A model generated the notes under the pieces. The model was not told the origin of the DNA. It ran no database searches and worked only from the letters and a program-made list of their open reading frames with translations. A stretch of 59,094 nucleotides of DNA from Halomonas rhizosphaerae (GTDB lineage Bacteria; Pseudomonadota; Gammaproteobacteria; Pseudomonadales; Halomonadaceae), in contig NZ_JASCQP010000002.1 in the NCBI RefSeq assembly GCF_030010555.1, positions 1-59,094 on the forward strand, in the 5' to 3' direction. Position 1 is the stretch's first letter. Every line of letters starts with the position of its first letter. The position numbers and the translations under genes were made by a program. Positions 42,530 to 51,445 of the stretch are shown one piece after another.

Positions 42530-43777
42530 ATGAACGAGAACCGAAACGTCAAGATTCGGGTACGCAACCTGAGCAAGGTCTTCGGCAACCAGCCGAAGAA
42601 GGCACTCGAACTGCGCAAGCAGGGGCTAAAGCGCCCCGAGATCTTCGACAAGACCGGCCAGACGCTGGGCCTGTCGAACATCGATTTCGATGTCTACGAG
42701 GGGGAACTGCTGGTGATCATGGGGCTGTCCGGCTCGGGCAAGTCCACCCTGATCCGTTGCCTCAACCGTCTGATCGAGCCCACCGAGGGCGAGATCGTCA
42801 TCGACGGCGAGAACATTCCCGAGCTCGGCGACAAGGCGCTGCTCGATTGCCGTCGTCGCCATTTTTCCATGGTGTTCCAGAACTTCGCGCTCTTCCCTCA
42901 CCGCACGGTGCAGCAGAATGCCGAGTTCGGCCTGGAGATCCGTGGCGTGGACAAGGAGGAGCGCGCCAAGGTGGCGCGCCATGCGCTTCACCAGGTCGGC
43001 CTGGACGGCTGGGAGGATGCCTATCCCAACCAGCTCTCCGGCGGCATGCAGCAGCGCGTCGGGCTGGCCAGGGCGCTGGCCAACGACTCCACGGTGTTGC
43101 TGATGGACGAGGCCTTCTCGGCGCTGGATCCGCTGATCCGAGGCGACATGCAACAGGAGCTGCTGGAACTGCAGCACCGCATGCAGAAGACCACGGTGTT
43201 CATCACCCACGACCTGGACGAGGCGATCAACATCGCCGACCGCATCATCCTGCTCAAGGATGGCGAGATCGTGCAGATCGGCACCCCGGAGGAGATCCTC
43301 ACCCATCCCGCGGACGATTATGTGGCGCGCTTCATCGAGGGCGTGGACATGTCCAGGATCCTCACCGCCCAGCATGCCATGCGGCCGGTGCGTGCCACCG
43401 CCCGCGAGGAAGACGGCCCGCGCACCACCCTGCGCAAGATGCGCGAGAACGGGCTGGACTCCATCTACGTCACCAGCCGCGACCGCAAGCTGCTGGGTCT
43501 CGTGGTGGTGGACGCCGTCGAGCAGGCCGCGAAGGAAGGCAAGGACAGCATCCGTGACATCATGACCCAGTACTTCCGTGCCGTCGGCCCCGTGGAGCCG
43601 CTGCACAACCTCTTCGCCATGTTCAGCGAGAAGAGCTTCCCCATCGCCGTGGTGGATGACCACCGCAGGCTGCTGGGCGTGGTGGTCAAGGGCGCCGTCC
43701 TCGACGAGCTGGCCCAGGCAGCCGAGCCCGCCAAGGTGGGCGAGAACCAGAACATGGCACCGGCAGGAGACGCATGA
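42530..43777 (+). CDS. proV: Glycine betaine/proline ABC transporter ATPase, ProV
   Basis: A 415-residue ATPase of the quaternary-amine (OpuA/ProU) family. It has the family's extended front (KVFGNQPKKALELRKQGLKR), Walker A GLSGSGKST near residue 67, the Q-loop MVFQNFALFPHRTV, the signature LSGGMQQRVGLARAL, Walker B TVLLMDEAFSALDP and the H-loop FITHDLDEA. Two CBS domains cover about residues 285-395 and, in relatives, sense ionic strength or c-di-AMP. It couples ATP use to uptake of glycine betaine or related osmolytes when salt rises. The stop overlaps the proW start by four bases. AAAGGCAGAG precedes the ATG. A palindromic operator lies 150 bases upstream. Confidence 0.93.
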   Translation: MNENRNVKIRVRNLSKVFGNQPKKALELRKQGLKRPEIFDKTGQTLGLSNIDFDVYEGELLVIMGLSGSGKSTLIRCLNRLIEPTEGEIVIDGENIPELGDKALLDCRRRHFSMVFQNFALFPHRTVQQNAEFGLEIRGVDKEERAKVARHALHQVGLDGWEDAYPNQLSGGMQQRVGLARALANDSTVLLMDEAFSALDPLIRGDMQQELLELQHRMQKTTVFITHDLDEAINIADRIILLKDGEIVQIGTPEEILTHPADDYVARFIEGVDMSRILTAQHAMRPVRATAREEDGPRTTLRKMRENGLDSIYVTSRDRKLLGLVVVDAVEQAAKEGKDSIRDIMTQYFRAVGPVEPLHNLFAMFSEKSFPIAVVDDHRRLLGVVVKGAVLDELAQAAEPAKVGENQNMAPAGDA

Positions 43778-44616
43778 TGGCTATCGAGATTCCGAGCATT
43801 CCGCTGGGCGACTGGATCGAGGGCGGCCTCGACTGGCTGACCAGCGAATACTCCATCGTCACCCGCGCCATCTCCCGGGTGACCCAGACCGGCATCGACG
43901 TGCTCAACGATGCCCTGATGTGGCTGCCCGAGTGGGGCCTGCTGGCGATCATCGTCGGCCTCTGCTGGTGGGTGGCGAGCCTGCGCCTGGGCATCGGGGC
44001 CGCCCTCGGCCTGGCGCTGATCTGGAACCTGGGGCTCTGGGAGCCGATGATCGAGACCCTCACCCTGGTGGTGATCGCCACCTTCGTGGCGGTGGTGATC
44101 GCGCTCCCGGTGGGCATTGCCGCGGCGCTCTCGGAGCGGCTCTACAAGACGATCATGCCGGTCCTGGACTTCATGCAGACCATGCCGGCCTTCGTCTACC
44201 TGATCCCGGCGATTCCCTTCTTCGGCATCGGCTCGGTGTCGGCGATCTTCGCCACGGTGATCTTCTCCATGCCGCCGGCGATCCGCTTCACGACCCTGGG
44301 CATCCGCCAGGTGCCGGTGGAGCTGATCGAGGCCGCCGACGCCTACGGTGCCACCCGCGGCCAGAAGCTGGTCAAGGTGCAGTTGCCGATGTCGCTGCCC
44401 ACGGTGATGGCCGGCATCAACCAGACCATCATGCTGGCACTCTCCATGGTGGTGATCGCCGCCATGATCGGCGCCGATGGGCTGGGCAGCGAGGTGTGGC
44501 GCGCCATCCAGCGCCTGCGCCCGGGTGACGGCTTCGAGGCGGGCATCGCCGTGGTGATCCTGGCCATGCTGCTCGACCGCGTGACCCAGTCCCTGCGCAA
44601 GGGCCGCAAGTCCTGA
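43774..44616 (+). CDS. proW: Glycine betaine/proline ABC permease, ProW
   Basis: A 280-residue inner-membrane permease with the cytoplasm-facing EAA loop ELIEAADAYGATRGQKLVKV then QLPMSLPTVMAGINQTIMLA. Family stretches VLDFMQTMPAFVYLIPAIPF and FGIGSVSAIFATVIFSMPPA are intact, with six to seven helices. The N-terminal 45 residues (WIEGGLDWLTSEYSIVTRAI) form the amphipathic leader seen in ProW. It starts inside the last codons of proV (ATGATG), so they are translated together. It ends 77 bases before proX. Intact and of normal length. Confidence 0.93.
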   Translation: MMAIEIPSIPLGDWIEGGLDWLTSEYSIVTRAISRVTQTGIDVLNDALMWLPEWGLLAIIVGLCWWVASLRLGIGAALGLALIWNLGLWEPMIETLTLVVIATFVAVVIALPVGIAAALSERLYKTIMPVLDFMQTMPAFVYLIPAIPFFGIGSVSAIFATVIFSMPPAIRFTTLGIRQVPVELIEAADAYGATRGQKLVKVQLPMSLPTVMAGINQTIMLALSMVVIAAMIGADGLGSEVWRAIQRLRPGDGFEAGIAVVILAMLLDRVTQSLRKGRKS

Positions 44617-44693
44617 TAGTTGAGGCCACCCCTTGAATCCGTCGGGAGGCACCTCCAAGGTAAATGGTTGAACATCAAGAGAAGGGGAACACG

Positions 44694-45566
44694 ATGAACA
44701 AGCACCCGCTGAACCGTCGCATCCGTCTCGCCGGCCTGGCCATGGCCGCCGGCACCGCGCTCACCGCCGGTTCCGCCCAGGCCCAGGACAAGGGCAGCGT
44801 GCACCTGGCCTACGTGGAATGGTCCTCAGAAGTGGCTTCCACTAACGTGGTGCGCGCCGTACTGGAGCAGGCCGGCTATGAGGTGGAGATGACCTCGCTC
44901 TCCGCCGCCGCCATGTGGCAGTCCGTGGCCACCGGTGATGCCGATGCCATCGTCGCCGCCTGGCTGCCCACCACCCACGCCGACTACATGGAGCGCGTGG
45001 GCGACGAGGTCGTCGACCTGGGCGTCAACCTGGATGGCACCAAACTCGGCCTGGTGGTGCCGGCCTACAGCGACGTCGATTCCATCGCCGAGCTCAACGA
45101 CCACGCCGACGACTTCAACGGCGAGATCATTGGCATCGATCCGGGCGCCGGCCTCATGGGGCTGACCGAGGAGGTGGTCGACACCTACGACCTCGACCTG
45201 GCCCTGCGCAGCGGCAGCGGTGCCACCATGACCGCCGCCCTGGAAAGCGCCATCAACAACGAGGAAGACGTCGTGGTCACCGGCTGGACGCCGCACTGGA
45301 AGTTCGCCCGCTGGGACCTCAAGTACCTCGAGGACCCCGAGAACGTCTACGGCGGCGCCGAGCAGATCCACACCATCGCCCGCCAGGGCCTCGAGGAGGA
45401 GATGCCGGAGGCCTACGCCATCCTGGACGCCTTCGAGTGGACCCCGGAGCAGATGGGTGAGGTCATGTTGATGAACCAGGAGGACGACGCCGACCCCTAC
45501 GAGAACGCCAAGCAGTGGGTCGAGGAGAACCAGGACGTGGTCGAGGAGTGGCTGCCCGAATCGTGA
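44694..45566 (+). CDS. proX: Glycine betaine-binding periplasmic protein, ProX/OpuAC type
   Basis: A 290-residue solute-binding protein. The ATG at 44,694 follows GAAGGGGA; an in-frame ATG ten codons earlier lacks a site. The signal peptide ends at AGSAQAQD. The mature part shows the OpuAC fold: VHLAYVEWSSEVASTNVVRA, AAAMWQSVATGDADAIVAAW and LPTTHADYMERVGDEVVDL, with Trp residues at W52, W77 region and WTPHWKFARWDLKYLEDPEN that can form the aromatic cage for betaine. The tail is very acidic, as usual for periplasmic proteins of halophiles. It completes the ProVWX operon, and a strong terminator follows at 45,615. Confidence 0.92.
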   Translation: MNKHPLNRRIRLAGLAMAAGTALTAGSAQAQDKGSVHLAYVEWSSEVASTNVVRAVLEQAGYEVEMTSLSAAAMWQSVATGDADAIVAAWLPTTHADYMERVGDEVVDLGVNLDGTKLGLVVPAYSDVDSIAELNDHADDFNGEIIGIDPGAGLMGLTEEVVDTYDLDLALRSGSGATMTAALESAINNEEDVVVTGWTPHWKFARWDLKYLEDPENVYGGAEQIHTIARQGLEEEMPEAYAILDAFEWTPEQMGEVMLMNQEDDADPYENAKQWVEENQDVVEEWLPES

Positions 45567-45614
45567 GGGCATGCCGGGCCGCGCCTGATCGGCGAGGCTG
45601 ACCGCATCGAGCGC

Positions 45615-45644
45615 AAGGGGAGGCACCACAGGGTGCCTCCCCTT
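45615..45644 (+). terminator. Rho-independent terminator after proX
   Basis: GGGGAGGCACC (45,617-45,627) pairs with GGTGCCTCCCC (45,632-45,642), extended by AA/TT, followed by TTCTCATT. It is 48 bases after the stop. Confidence 0.85.
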
Positions 45645-45840
45645 CTCATTGGGGGGGCTCGAATCTCGACGACCCTGTCGCCCGATGCAGACAGGCCCAC
45701 TGCAATCAACGGCGAGGATGGGTACCATGCCCGCTCGGGATGCGCAGTGCCGCCGTTGAAATGTCGCCTGGCAAGGTGGCGAGGAACGGTCACACTGAAC
45801 AGACTCGCAGGACCTCTGCGGCCAACAAGGAGATACAGGC

Positions 45841-46269
45841 ATGTTCCACAAGATCATGGTGCCGGTCGACCTGGCACATATCGAGCTGATCGAGCCGTCG
45901 CTACAGGCCGTGGCCGACCTCGCTCGCCACTATGATGCCGAGGTCTGCTACGTGGGCGTGACCGCCAATACGCCCGGCAGCGTGGCGCGCACCCCTCAGG
46001 AGTACACGCAGAAGCTCGAGGCCTTCGCCCAGGAGCGGCACAAGGTCCACGGCCAGCCGGTCAGCACCCATACCATCGTCAGTCCCGACCCGATCGCCGA
46101 TCTCGACGACGATCTCATCGAGGCCATCGACGAGGTGGGCGCCGACCTCGTCGTCATGCCGACCCACCCCCCCAAGCATCTGGACGTCATCATGCCTTCC
46201 CACGGCGGCAAGGTGGCGACGCACACCAAGGCATCGGTGTTCCTGGTGCGTCCGGGGGCCGGCAAGTAA
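45841..46269 (+). CDS. Universal stress protein, TeaD-like
   Basis: A 142-residue UspA-family protein. The fold is marked by the first strand MFHKIMVPVDLAHIELIEPS, the middle AEVCYVGVTANTPGS, and the nucleotide-binding end GADLVVMPTHPP followed by HGGKVATHTKASVFLVRPG (the usual G-2x-G-9x-G-S/T pattern is altered). It lies 49 bases upstream of a BCCT carrier gene and is probably cotranscribed with it. In Halomonas elongata the USP TeaD regulates the ectoine TRAP carrier TeaABC by binding ATP, so this one may regulate the BCCT carrier. AAGGAG precedes the ATG by ten bases. Confidence 0.85.
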   Translation: MFHKIMVPVDLAHIELIEPSLQAVADLARHYDAEVCYVGVTANTPGSVARTPQEYTQKLEAFAQERHKVHGQPVSTHTIVSPDPIADLDDDLIEAIDEVGADLVVMPTHPPKHLDVIMPSHGGKVATHTKASVFLVRPGAGK

Positions 46270-46318
46270 GCCGAACCAGCAAACGCAAGCACACCAATAA
46301 CTGCAAGGGAGATGTCTC

Positions 46319-47992
46319 GTGGCTCAAGATCCCCAAGACGAGAAACCCAAGGAGCCGAGTGCGGGCTCCGAGGGAATTCCCGCCCCGCAGGGGGCGGCGA
46401 ACCTCATCGATACCGACTATGTGATCGGCCAGGACAACATCACCGCCTCACCGCTGGGCGTGAACGTGGACCTGCATGGCAAGGTCTTCTTGTTCTCCTC
46501 GATCGTGATCCTGCTGTTCGTGGTCCTGACGCTGGCCTTGCAGGATCAGATGGAGCCGATCTTCAACAGCATGTTCAGCTTCCTGACCACCAACCTGGGC
46601 TGGTTCTTCCTGCTGGGGGCCAACGTCTTCGTGCTCCTGGCGCTAGTGCTGATCTTCACCCCGATGGGCAAGGTGCGCATCGGCGGCGCGGATGCCACGC
46701 CGGACTTCGGCTACGCCGGCTGGTTCTCGATGCTGTTCGCCGCGGGCATGGGCATCGGGCTGATGTTCTACGGGGTCTCGGAGCCGCTGGGCCACTATGG
46801 CACCGCCATGGGCGGTATCAGCATGGGCGAGGACGGCGTGCGCACTGACTGGGCCCCGCTGGGCGGTGCCGAGGGTGACCAGGCCGGCGCCATCTCGCTG
46901 GGCATGGCCGCCACCATCTTCCACTGGGGCCTGCATCCCTGGGGCGCCTACGCCATCGTCGGCCTGTCGCTGGCGATCTTCGCCTTCAACAAGGGCCTGC
47001 CACTGACCATGCGCTCGATCTTCTACCCGATCCTGGGCGAGCGCGTGTGGGGCTGGCCGGGCCATGTGATCGACATCCTGGCGGTGTTCGCCACCCTGTT
47101 CGGCCTGACCACCTCGCTGGGCATCGGCGCCACCCAGGCGGCCGGTGGCCTCGAGTACCTGTTCGGCATCCCCGCCGGCGACACCACCCTGGTGCTGCTG
47201 ATCCTGGGGATTACCCTCGTGGCCCTGGGCTCGATCATGCTCGGCGTCGACAAGGGCGTGCAGCGCCTCTCGCAGATCAACATGGTGCTCGCCGCCCTGC
47301 TGCTGCTGTTCGTGATCTTCGTCGGCCCGACGCTGATGATCGCTACCGGCGTGCTCGAGAACCTGATCGGCTACGTGACCCACCTGCCGGCGCTCTCCAT
47401 GCCGTTCGGGCGCGAGGACGCCAACTTCAGCCAGGGCTGGACGGCCTTCTACTGGGCCTGGTGGATCGCCTGGTCGCCCTTCGTCGGCATGTTCATCGCC
47501 CGCGTCAGCCGCGGCCGCACCGTGCGCGAGTTCCTGATCTCGGTGCTGCTGGTGCCGTCGATGGCCTCGGTGGTGTGGATGACCGCCTTCGGCACCACTG
47601 CCATCGACCAGGTGGTCAATTCCGGCATCACCGACGTGCAGGATGCCGCCCTGGAGCTGCAACTCTTCACCATGCTCGAGCACCTGCCGCTGACCGCCAT
47701 CACCTCCTTCGTCGGCATCGTGCTGGTGATCGTGTTCTTCATCACCTCCTCCGACTCCGGCTCGCTGGTGATCGACTCCATCACCGCCGGCGGCAAGGTG
47801 GACGCTCCCAAGCCCCAGCGTATCTTCTGGGCGCTGATCGAGGGGGCACTGGCCATCGCCCTGCTGCTGGGCGGCGGCCTCGCCGCCCTGCAGACGGCGG
47901 CCTTGACCACCGGCCTGCCCTTCACGCTGGTGCTGCTGGTGGGCTGCTACGCCATCGTCAAGGGACTGATGAGCGAACCTCGCGCCAAGTAA
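46319..47992 (+). CDS. BCCT-family osmolyte transporter
   Basis: A 557-residue sodium- or proton-coupled carrier for betaine, choline, carnitine or similar. Twelve helices are visible. Family signatures are GWFSMLFAAGMGIGLMFYGV then SEPLGHYG, the Trp-rich TM4 GMAATIFHWGLHPWGAYAIV, and TM8 region FYWAWWIAWSPFVGMFIARV then SRGRTVREF. The GMGIGLMF motif (Gly-Met-Gly-Ile-Gly) favours sodium-coupled betaine carriers. The start is GTG with GGGAGAT upstream. The N-terminal 60 residues are hydrophilic and the C-terminal tail is short, so osmosensing by a long tail is unlikely. It follows the USP gene by 49 bases; a strong terminator ends the unit. Confidence 0.92.
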   Translation: MAQDPQDEKPKEPSAGSEGIPAPQGAANLIDTDYVIGQDNITASPLGVNVDLHGKVFLFSSIVILLFVVLTLALQDQMEPIFNSMFSFLTTNLGWFFLLGANVFVLLALVLIFTPMGKVRIGGADATPDFGYAGWFSMLFAAGMGIGLMFYGVSEPLGHYGTAMGGISMGEDGVRTDWAPLGGAEGDQAGAISLGMAATIFHWGLHPWGAYAIVGLSLAIFAFNKGLPLTMRSIFYPILGERVWGWPGHVIDILAVFATLFGLTTSLGIGATQAAGGLEYLFGIPAGDTTLVLLILGITLVALGSIMLGVDKGVQRLSQINMVLAALLLLFVIFVGPTLMIATGVLENLIGYVTHLPALSMPFGREDANFSQGWTAFYWAWWIAWSPFVGMFIARVSRGRTVREFLISVLLVPSMASVVWMTAFGTTAIDQVVNSGITDVQDAALELQLFTMLEHLPLTAITSFVGIVLVIVFFITSSDSGSLVIDSITAGGKVDAPKPQRIFWALIEGALAIALLLGGGLAALQTAALTTGLPFTLVLLVGCYAIVKGLMSEPRAK

Positions 47993-48027
47993 GCCCGGCA
48001 CGCCTCATTGGCGTTCGGCAAGCAACG

Positions 48028-48053
48028 AAAAGGCGGCCCGTGGGCCGCCTTTT
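48028..48053 (+). terminator. Rho-independent terminator after the BCCT gene
   Basis: AAAAGGCGGCCC pairs with GGGCCGCCTTTT around GT. It stands 35 bases after the stop, and its A/T symmetry allows it to work on both strands for the convergent exonuclease gene as well. Confidence 0.85.
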
Positions 48054-48084
48054 CGCGTGGGGGACTCCCCTGTCGGGCAGGGTC

Positions 48085-48810
48085 TCAGCTCCAGAGCTCG
48101 CCCACCGGGGTCGTCGGGCTATAGTGGCTCGCCACCTGGGCCTGCAGCAGCTCGGCAGTGGCCAGGGCGTCGATAAGCGCATGGTGCCCCGCATAGACGG
48201 GCAGGCCGTAGCGCGCGCGGCTGTCGTAGAGGCGGATGGAGGCCGGCGGCCTGCCGATCCAGCGCTTGAAGCGGGCCAGCAGCGACTGGCGGTGGATGCG
48301 CGCCTCCAGCGACATGGTATCGATGACCGGGAACATCACGCCCTCCCCCAGCCGCGCCTTCAGTGCGGCGTTCAGGAAGGGCCGCTCGATATGCCGGTAG
48401 TGGACCACCACCAGGCGCCCCGTCAGGGCCTCGAGCAACTCGTCGAGGATCTCGCCGAGGTCCGGAGCCCGGGCGATGTCGGCGTGGGTGATGTGATGGA
48501 AGGTCACCGACTCCTCGCTCAGCGGGCGCGAGGGGCGCACGACCCAGTAGCGTCGCCGTGACAGGGCGATACGCCCCAGGGTGAAGGGCACCACGCCGAT
48601 GCTGACGATGGCATGGCGCCGCTCGTCCAGTCCGGTCGTCTCCATGTCCAGGGCCACCATCGGCGCCTCGCCGATGGGGGTCTCGGGGCCCGGTAGCCCG
48701 GCGGCGAAATAGCGGGCCAGTCGCGGGTCCCTGGCCGTCTCGGCCCGGCCGGCCAGGTACTCCGGCCAGCCCGGGGTCGGCGGAGACATTCGCGGACGCA
48801 GGCGGATCAT
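48085..48810 (-). CDS. 3'-5' exonuclease, DnaQ-like (DEDDh)
   Basis: A 241-residue nuclease. The first metal motif is VALDMETTGLD (Asp and Glu), the middle Asp lies in LVVVHYRHIERPFLNAAL then FPVIDTMSLE, and the final His-x4-Asp is in AGHHALIDALATAELLQA. This is the proofreading-type exonuclease fold without a polymerase. The ATG at 48,810 with GAGG five bases upstream is preferred over a GTG six bases earlier; it lies seven bases after the stop of the cNMP/CBS/DUF294 gene, so the two are one operon. The same pair occurs in many gammaproteobacteria. Its substrate is unknown. Confidence 0.88.
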   Translation of the reverse strand: MIRLRPRMSPPTPGWPEYLAGRAETARDPRLARYFAAGLPGPETPIGEAPMVALDMETTGLDERRHAIVSIGVVPFTLGRIALSRRRYWVVRPSRPLSEESVTFHHITHADIARAPDLGEILDELLEALTGRLVVVHYRHIERPFLNAALKARLGEGVMFPVIDTMSLEARIHRQSLLARFKRWIGRPPASIRLYDSRARYGLPVYAGHHALIDALATAELLQAQVASHYSPTTPVGELWS

Positions 48811-48817
48811 GGCCACC

Positions 48818-50728
48818 TCAGCGAGACCGGGAGCGCGACGGCATGGGGTAGCGGAACTTGAGGAACTTCTGGGCGTTGCTCAACACCTGGAAGGCATCCT
48901 TGAGGTTGTGGCGCTCGGTGTCGGAGACGTTCTCCGGCTCGATGTTGTTGTCCGGTGCCCGCTCGTGCTCGATATCGATCACGTGATGGCGGATCCGCGA
49001 CATCGAGAGGAACTCGAGGGCATAGCGCAGCTTCTGGCTCACCCCCGGCGCCAGCAGCTGGGTCCGGTCGATGTCGTCGAGCCGCGCGAAGCTGTTCTGG
49101 GCCCGCGACCCGCAGGCCAGGGCATGCACCCGGATCAGGTCCGTCATCGGCGCGGTGCCGCGGCGCTTGAGGTTGATGGAATTGTTGTGCTTGCCGTCCT
49201 TTTCCATCACGAAGGTCCGGAAGAAGCCCAGCGGCGGAGTGCGGTTCAGTGCATTGCGCGCCATGGCGGCCAGGAACAGCGGGCTCTTGTGGGCCCGGCT
49301 GGCCACCAGGTCCTGGAGCTGCTCGACGAAGGCATTCTCGCCGTGCACGGCGTCCAGGTCGAAGAAGATCGAGCTGTGCAGCAGACGCTCCGGGGAGGGG
49401 TGATCGATCCAGTCACGGAAGTACTGCTTCCATACCGACAGGGGCTGGCGCCAGCGGTCGTTGGTGGCCATGATGTCGCCCTTGCAGTAGGGGTAGCCGC
49501 AGGCATCCAGGCCGTCGCTGACGCGCTGGGCCAGCGCCAGGAAGTAGGCATCGTGGCGCTCGGGGTCGAAGTCGTCGGCGAGCACCAGGGCATTGTCCTG
49601 GTCGGTGACGATGGACTGCTCGTTGCGCGCCATGGAGCCCAGCGCCATGAAGCAGTAGCTCACCGGCGGGGGGCCCAGCTCCTCCTCGGCCAGTTCCAGC
49701 AGCCGGCGCGTGAAGCTGCGCCCGATGGTGGAGAGCGCGCTGCCCACCATGCGCGAGTCGGCGCCCTCCTCGACCATGCGCACGAAGGCGGCACGCACGT
49801 CGGGCGCCAACCGCGCCAGGCCATCGACGCTGGACTGGTGGAAGATGTTGCTCACCAGGTAGAGGCTGCTGCCAGTCTCGTAGCGGATGATGTCGGAAAG
49901 ATGCACGATCCCCACGGGGTGGCGACGGTGCATCACCGGCAGGTGATGGATATTGTTGCGCAGCATGCACAACATCGCCTCGTGCACCGACTCATCGGAC
50001 TGGATGGCGATCAGACGGGGACCGATCACCTCCCCCACCGGCGTCTCGGGGGAGCGACCCTCGGCCACCACATGCTTGCGGAAGTCGCTGTCGGTGAGGA
50101 TGCCTCGCACCTGCCAGTGGCGATCCTCGCTGTCGCGGAAGGTGTAGCGAGGGGTATCGCCGGGGGCGTCGAGCACCAGCACCGCCGAGGCGCCGAACTC
50201 GGTGATCTGGCGGGCGGCCTCCTGCACCGTGGTGCTGGCCTCGACCATCACCGGGTAGCGGGTCAGCAGCTTGCGCACCCGGGTGATCATCATGTCGCTG
50301 TTCTTCTTCTGCTCCTTGACCGTCGACTCCAGGCGCGGCCGCTCGAGCTCGACGAAGTCGGCGAAGTTGTCGTCGGCCTCGCAGAGCCGCTGGAAGGCGG
50401 ACTCGGGGATGAAGTAGATCAGGCAGTCTTCCATGGCCCGGGCCGGGAAGCGGGTGCGATGATTCCGCAGCAGGCTGAAGTGGCCGAAGATATCGCCCTC
50501 GCCGAGGCGATTGTAGAGTTCGCCGCCGCGGCGATAGACCTCCACGGCGCCGCTGCGGATGTAGCAAAACTCATGGACCTCCTGATCGAGCACCAGGATA
50601 TCGCTGCCGGCCTTGAAGTAGGCCACCTCCACGCTGCCTGCCACCTCGTCGAGCAACTCGTCGGAGAGCCCCTCGAAAGGGGGGAAGCGCCCCAGGTGCT
50701 GGCGGATCTCAAGCAGTTCCACGTCCAT
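48818..50728 (-). CDS. cNMP-binding/CBS/DUF294 nucleotidyltransferase-like protein
   Basis: A 636-residue cytoplasmic signalling protein. The order is: cyclic-nucleotide-binding domain (about 15-125, with YIRSGAVEVYRR and LGEGDIFGHFSLL), two CBS domains (about 165-290, ending HLPVMHRRHPVGIVHLSDII), the DUF294 putative nucleotidyltransferase (about 320-460, with the GlnD-like motif LGSMARNEQSIVTDQDNALV) and the DUF294 C-terminal domain (about 490-630). The G-S-x2-R-x-E-Q and D-Q-D-N residues suggest a live transferase site. Related proteins neighbour acetate or propionate metabolism genes; here the partner is an exonuclease. The target and nucleotide are not known. Confidence 0.9.
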   Translation of the reverse strand: MDVELLEIRQHLGRFPPFEGLSDELLDEVAGSVEVAYFKAGSDILVLDQEVHEFCYIRSGAVEVYRRGGELYNRLGEGDIFGHFSLLRNHRTRFPARAMEDCLIYFIPESAFQRLCEADDNFADFVELERPRLESTVKEQKKNSDMMITRVRKLLTRYPVMVEASTTVQEAARQITEFGASAVLVLDAPGDTPRYTFRDSEDRHWQVRGILTDSDFRKHVVAEGRSPETPVGEVIGPRLIAIQSDESVHEAMLCMLRNNIHHLPVMHRRHPVGIVHLSDIIRYETGSSLYLVSNIFHQSSVDGLARLAPDVRAAFVRMVEEGADSRMVGSALSTIGRSFTRRLLELAEEELGPPPVSYCFMALGSMARNEQSIVTDQDNALVLADDFDPERHDAYFLALAQRVSDGLDACGYPYCKGDIMATNDRWRQPLSVWKQYFRDWIDHPSPERLLHSSIFFDLDAVHGENAFVEQLQDLVASRAHKSPLFLAAMARNALNRTPPLGFFRTFVMEKDGKHNNSINLKRRGTAPMTDLIRVHALACGSRAQNSFARLDDIDRTQLLAPGVSQKLRYALEFLSMSRIRHHVIDIEHERAPDNNIEPENVSDTERHNLKDAFQVLSNAQKFLKFRYPMPSRSRSR

Positions 50729-50820
50729 GCGTCACGCTCCCGCCCGTTACATGTATGGCACCAGTCTGGAATGGCCGCACGGGGCTGTAAAGAGGACAGG
50801 GACGAGCGACAGACACGAAG

Positions 50821-50844
50821 AGGGCCACCCCGTAGGGTGGCCCT
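50821..50844 (-). terminator. Terminator after the DUF4168 gene
   Basis: AGGGCCACCC pairs with GGGTGGCCCT around CGTA; on the minus strand it is followed by CTTCG with few T. It stands 37 bases beyond the stop of the minus-strand gene at 50,881. Confidence 0.7.
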
Positions 50845-50880
50845 CGTCTGCCGATCGAGTCGGCGGAGATCTGCCCGTGC

Positions 50881-51273
50881 TTAGGACTCGGCCATTTCCT
50901 GCACGCGCTGCATCATCTCCGGGTCTTGCTGGATGGCCTGGCCAATGGCGTTGAAGGTATCCACGTCGAGACCGCTGTCCTCGACCACTTCGACCATCTT
51001 GTCGTTGGCTTCCATGCGCACTTCCTGCTGGGCTTGCTCATCCTCTGCCGCCTGCAGCTCCTCGGTGTACTCCTGGGAGATCACGGCGATCTCTTGGGAG
51101 GCGTCGGCAAACTGCTGCAGTTGCTCATCGGAGAAGTCCTGGGCCGGCGCCTGGGCCTGCGGCTGTTCCGCAGCGGCCGGGTCCTGGCTCTGCTGGGTTT
51201 CCTGAGCCTGCACGGCGGCAGCCATACCGAGAGAGAGAAGTGCGGCCGAGAACAGAGCAGTCATCCGTTGCAT
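50881..51273 (-). CDS. DUF4168 periplasmic protein
   Basis: A 130-residue exported protein. The signal peptide ends at AAVQAQE (cut near residue 24), a Gln/Ala/Pro-rich linker follows, and the DUF4168 domain covers about residues 45-128 (FSDEQLQQFADASQEIAVIS, then NDKMVEVVEDSGLDVDTFNA and IGQAIQQDPEMMQRVQEMAE). The domain is helical with a repeated 'F-AI-QA---D' motif. Its function is unknown, but it is common in halophiles and cyanobacteria. CTGGAGG lies seven bases before the start. It is a single-gene unit with its own terminator. Highly acidic, fitting a periplasmic protein in salt. Confidence 0.85.
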   Translation of the reverse strand: MQRMTALFSAALLSLGMAAAVQAQETQQSQDPAAAEQPQAQAPAQDFSDEQLQQFADASQEIAVISQEYTEELQAAEDEQAQQEVRMEANDKMVEVVEDSGLDVDTFNAIGQAIQQDPEMMQRVQEMAES

Positions 51274-51391
51274 GAATACCTCCAGGGTGTTGCGTTGTGA
51301 ATGTGCCCCCCTGTGACGCCCCCCGGAAGCGCGAGTTCAGACTATCTCGTAACCAAATGTAAAACTTAGGGATATTCCCATGCCCACGAAA

Positions 51392-51415
51392 AGGCGCTCC
51401 CCGCAGGGAGCGCCT
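51392..51415 (-). terminator. Terminator after the TRAP operon
   Basis: AGGCGCTCCC pairs with GGGAGCGCCT around CGCA, with AAAA at 51,389-51,392 giving the T-run on the minus strand. It is about 31 bases beyond the stop of the TRAP permease. Confidence 0.85.
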
Positions 51416-51445
51416 CTGGTGGCTTGCCGGGGCGAGCGCCTGGCA

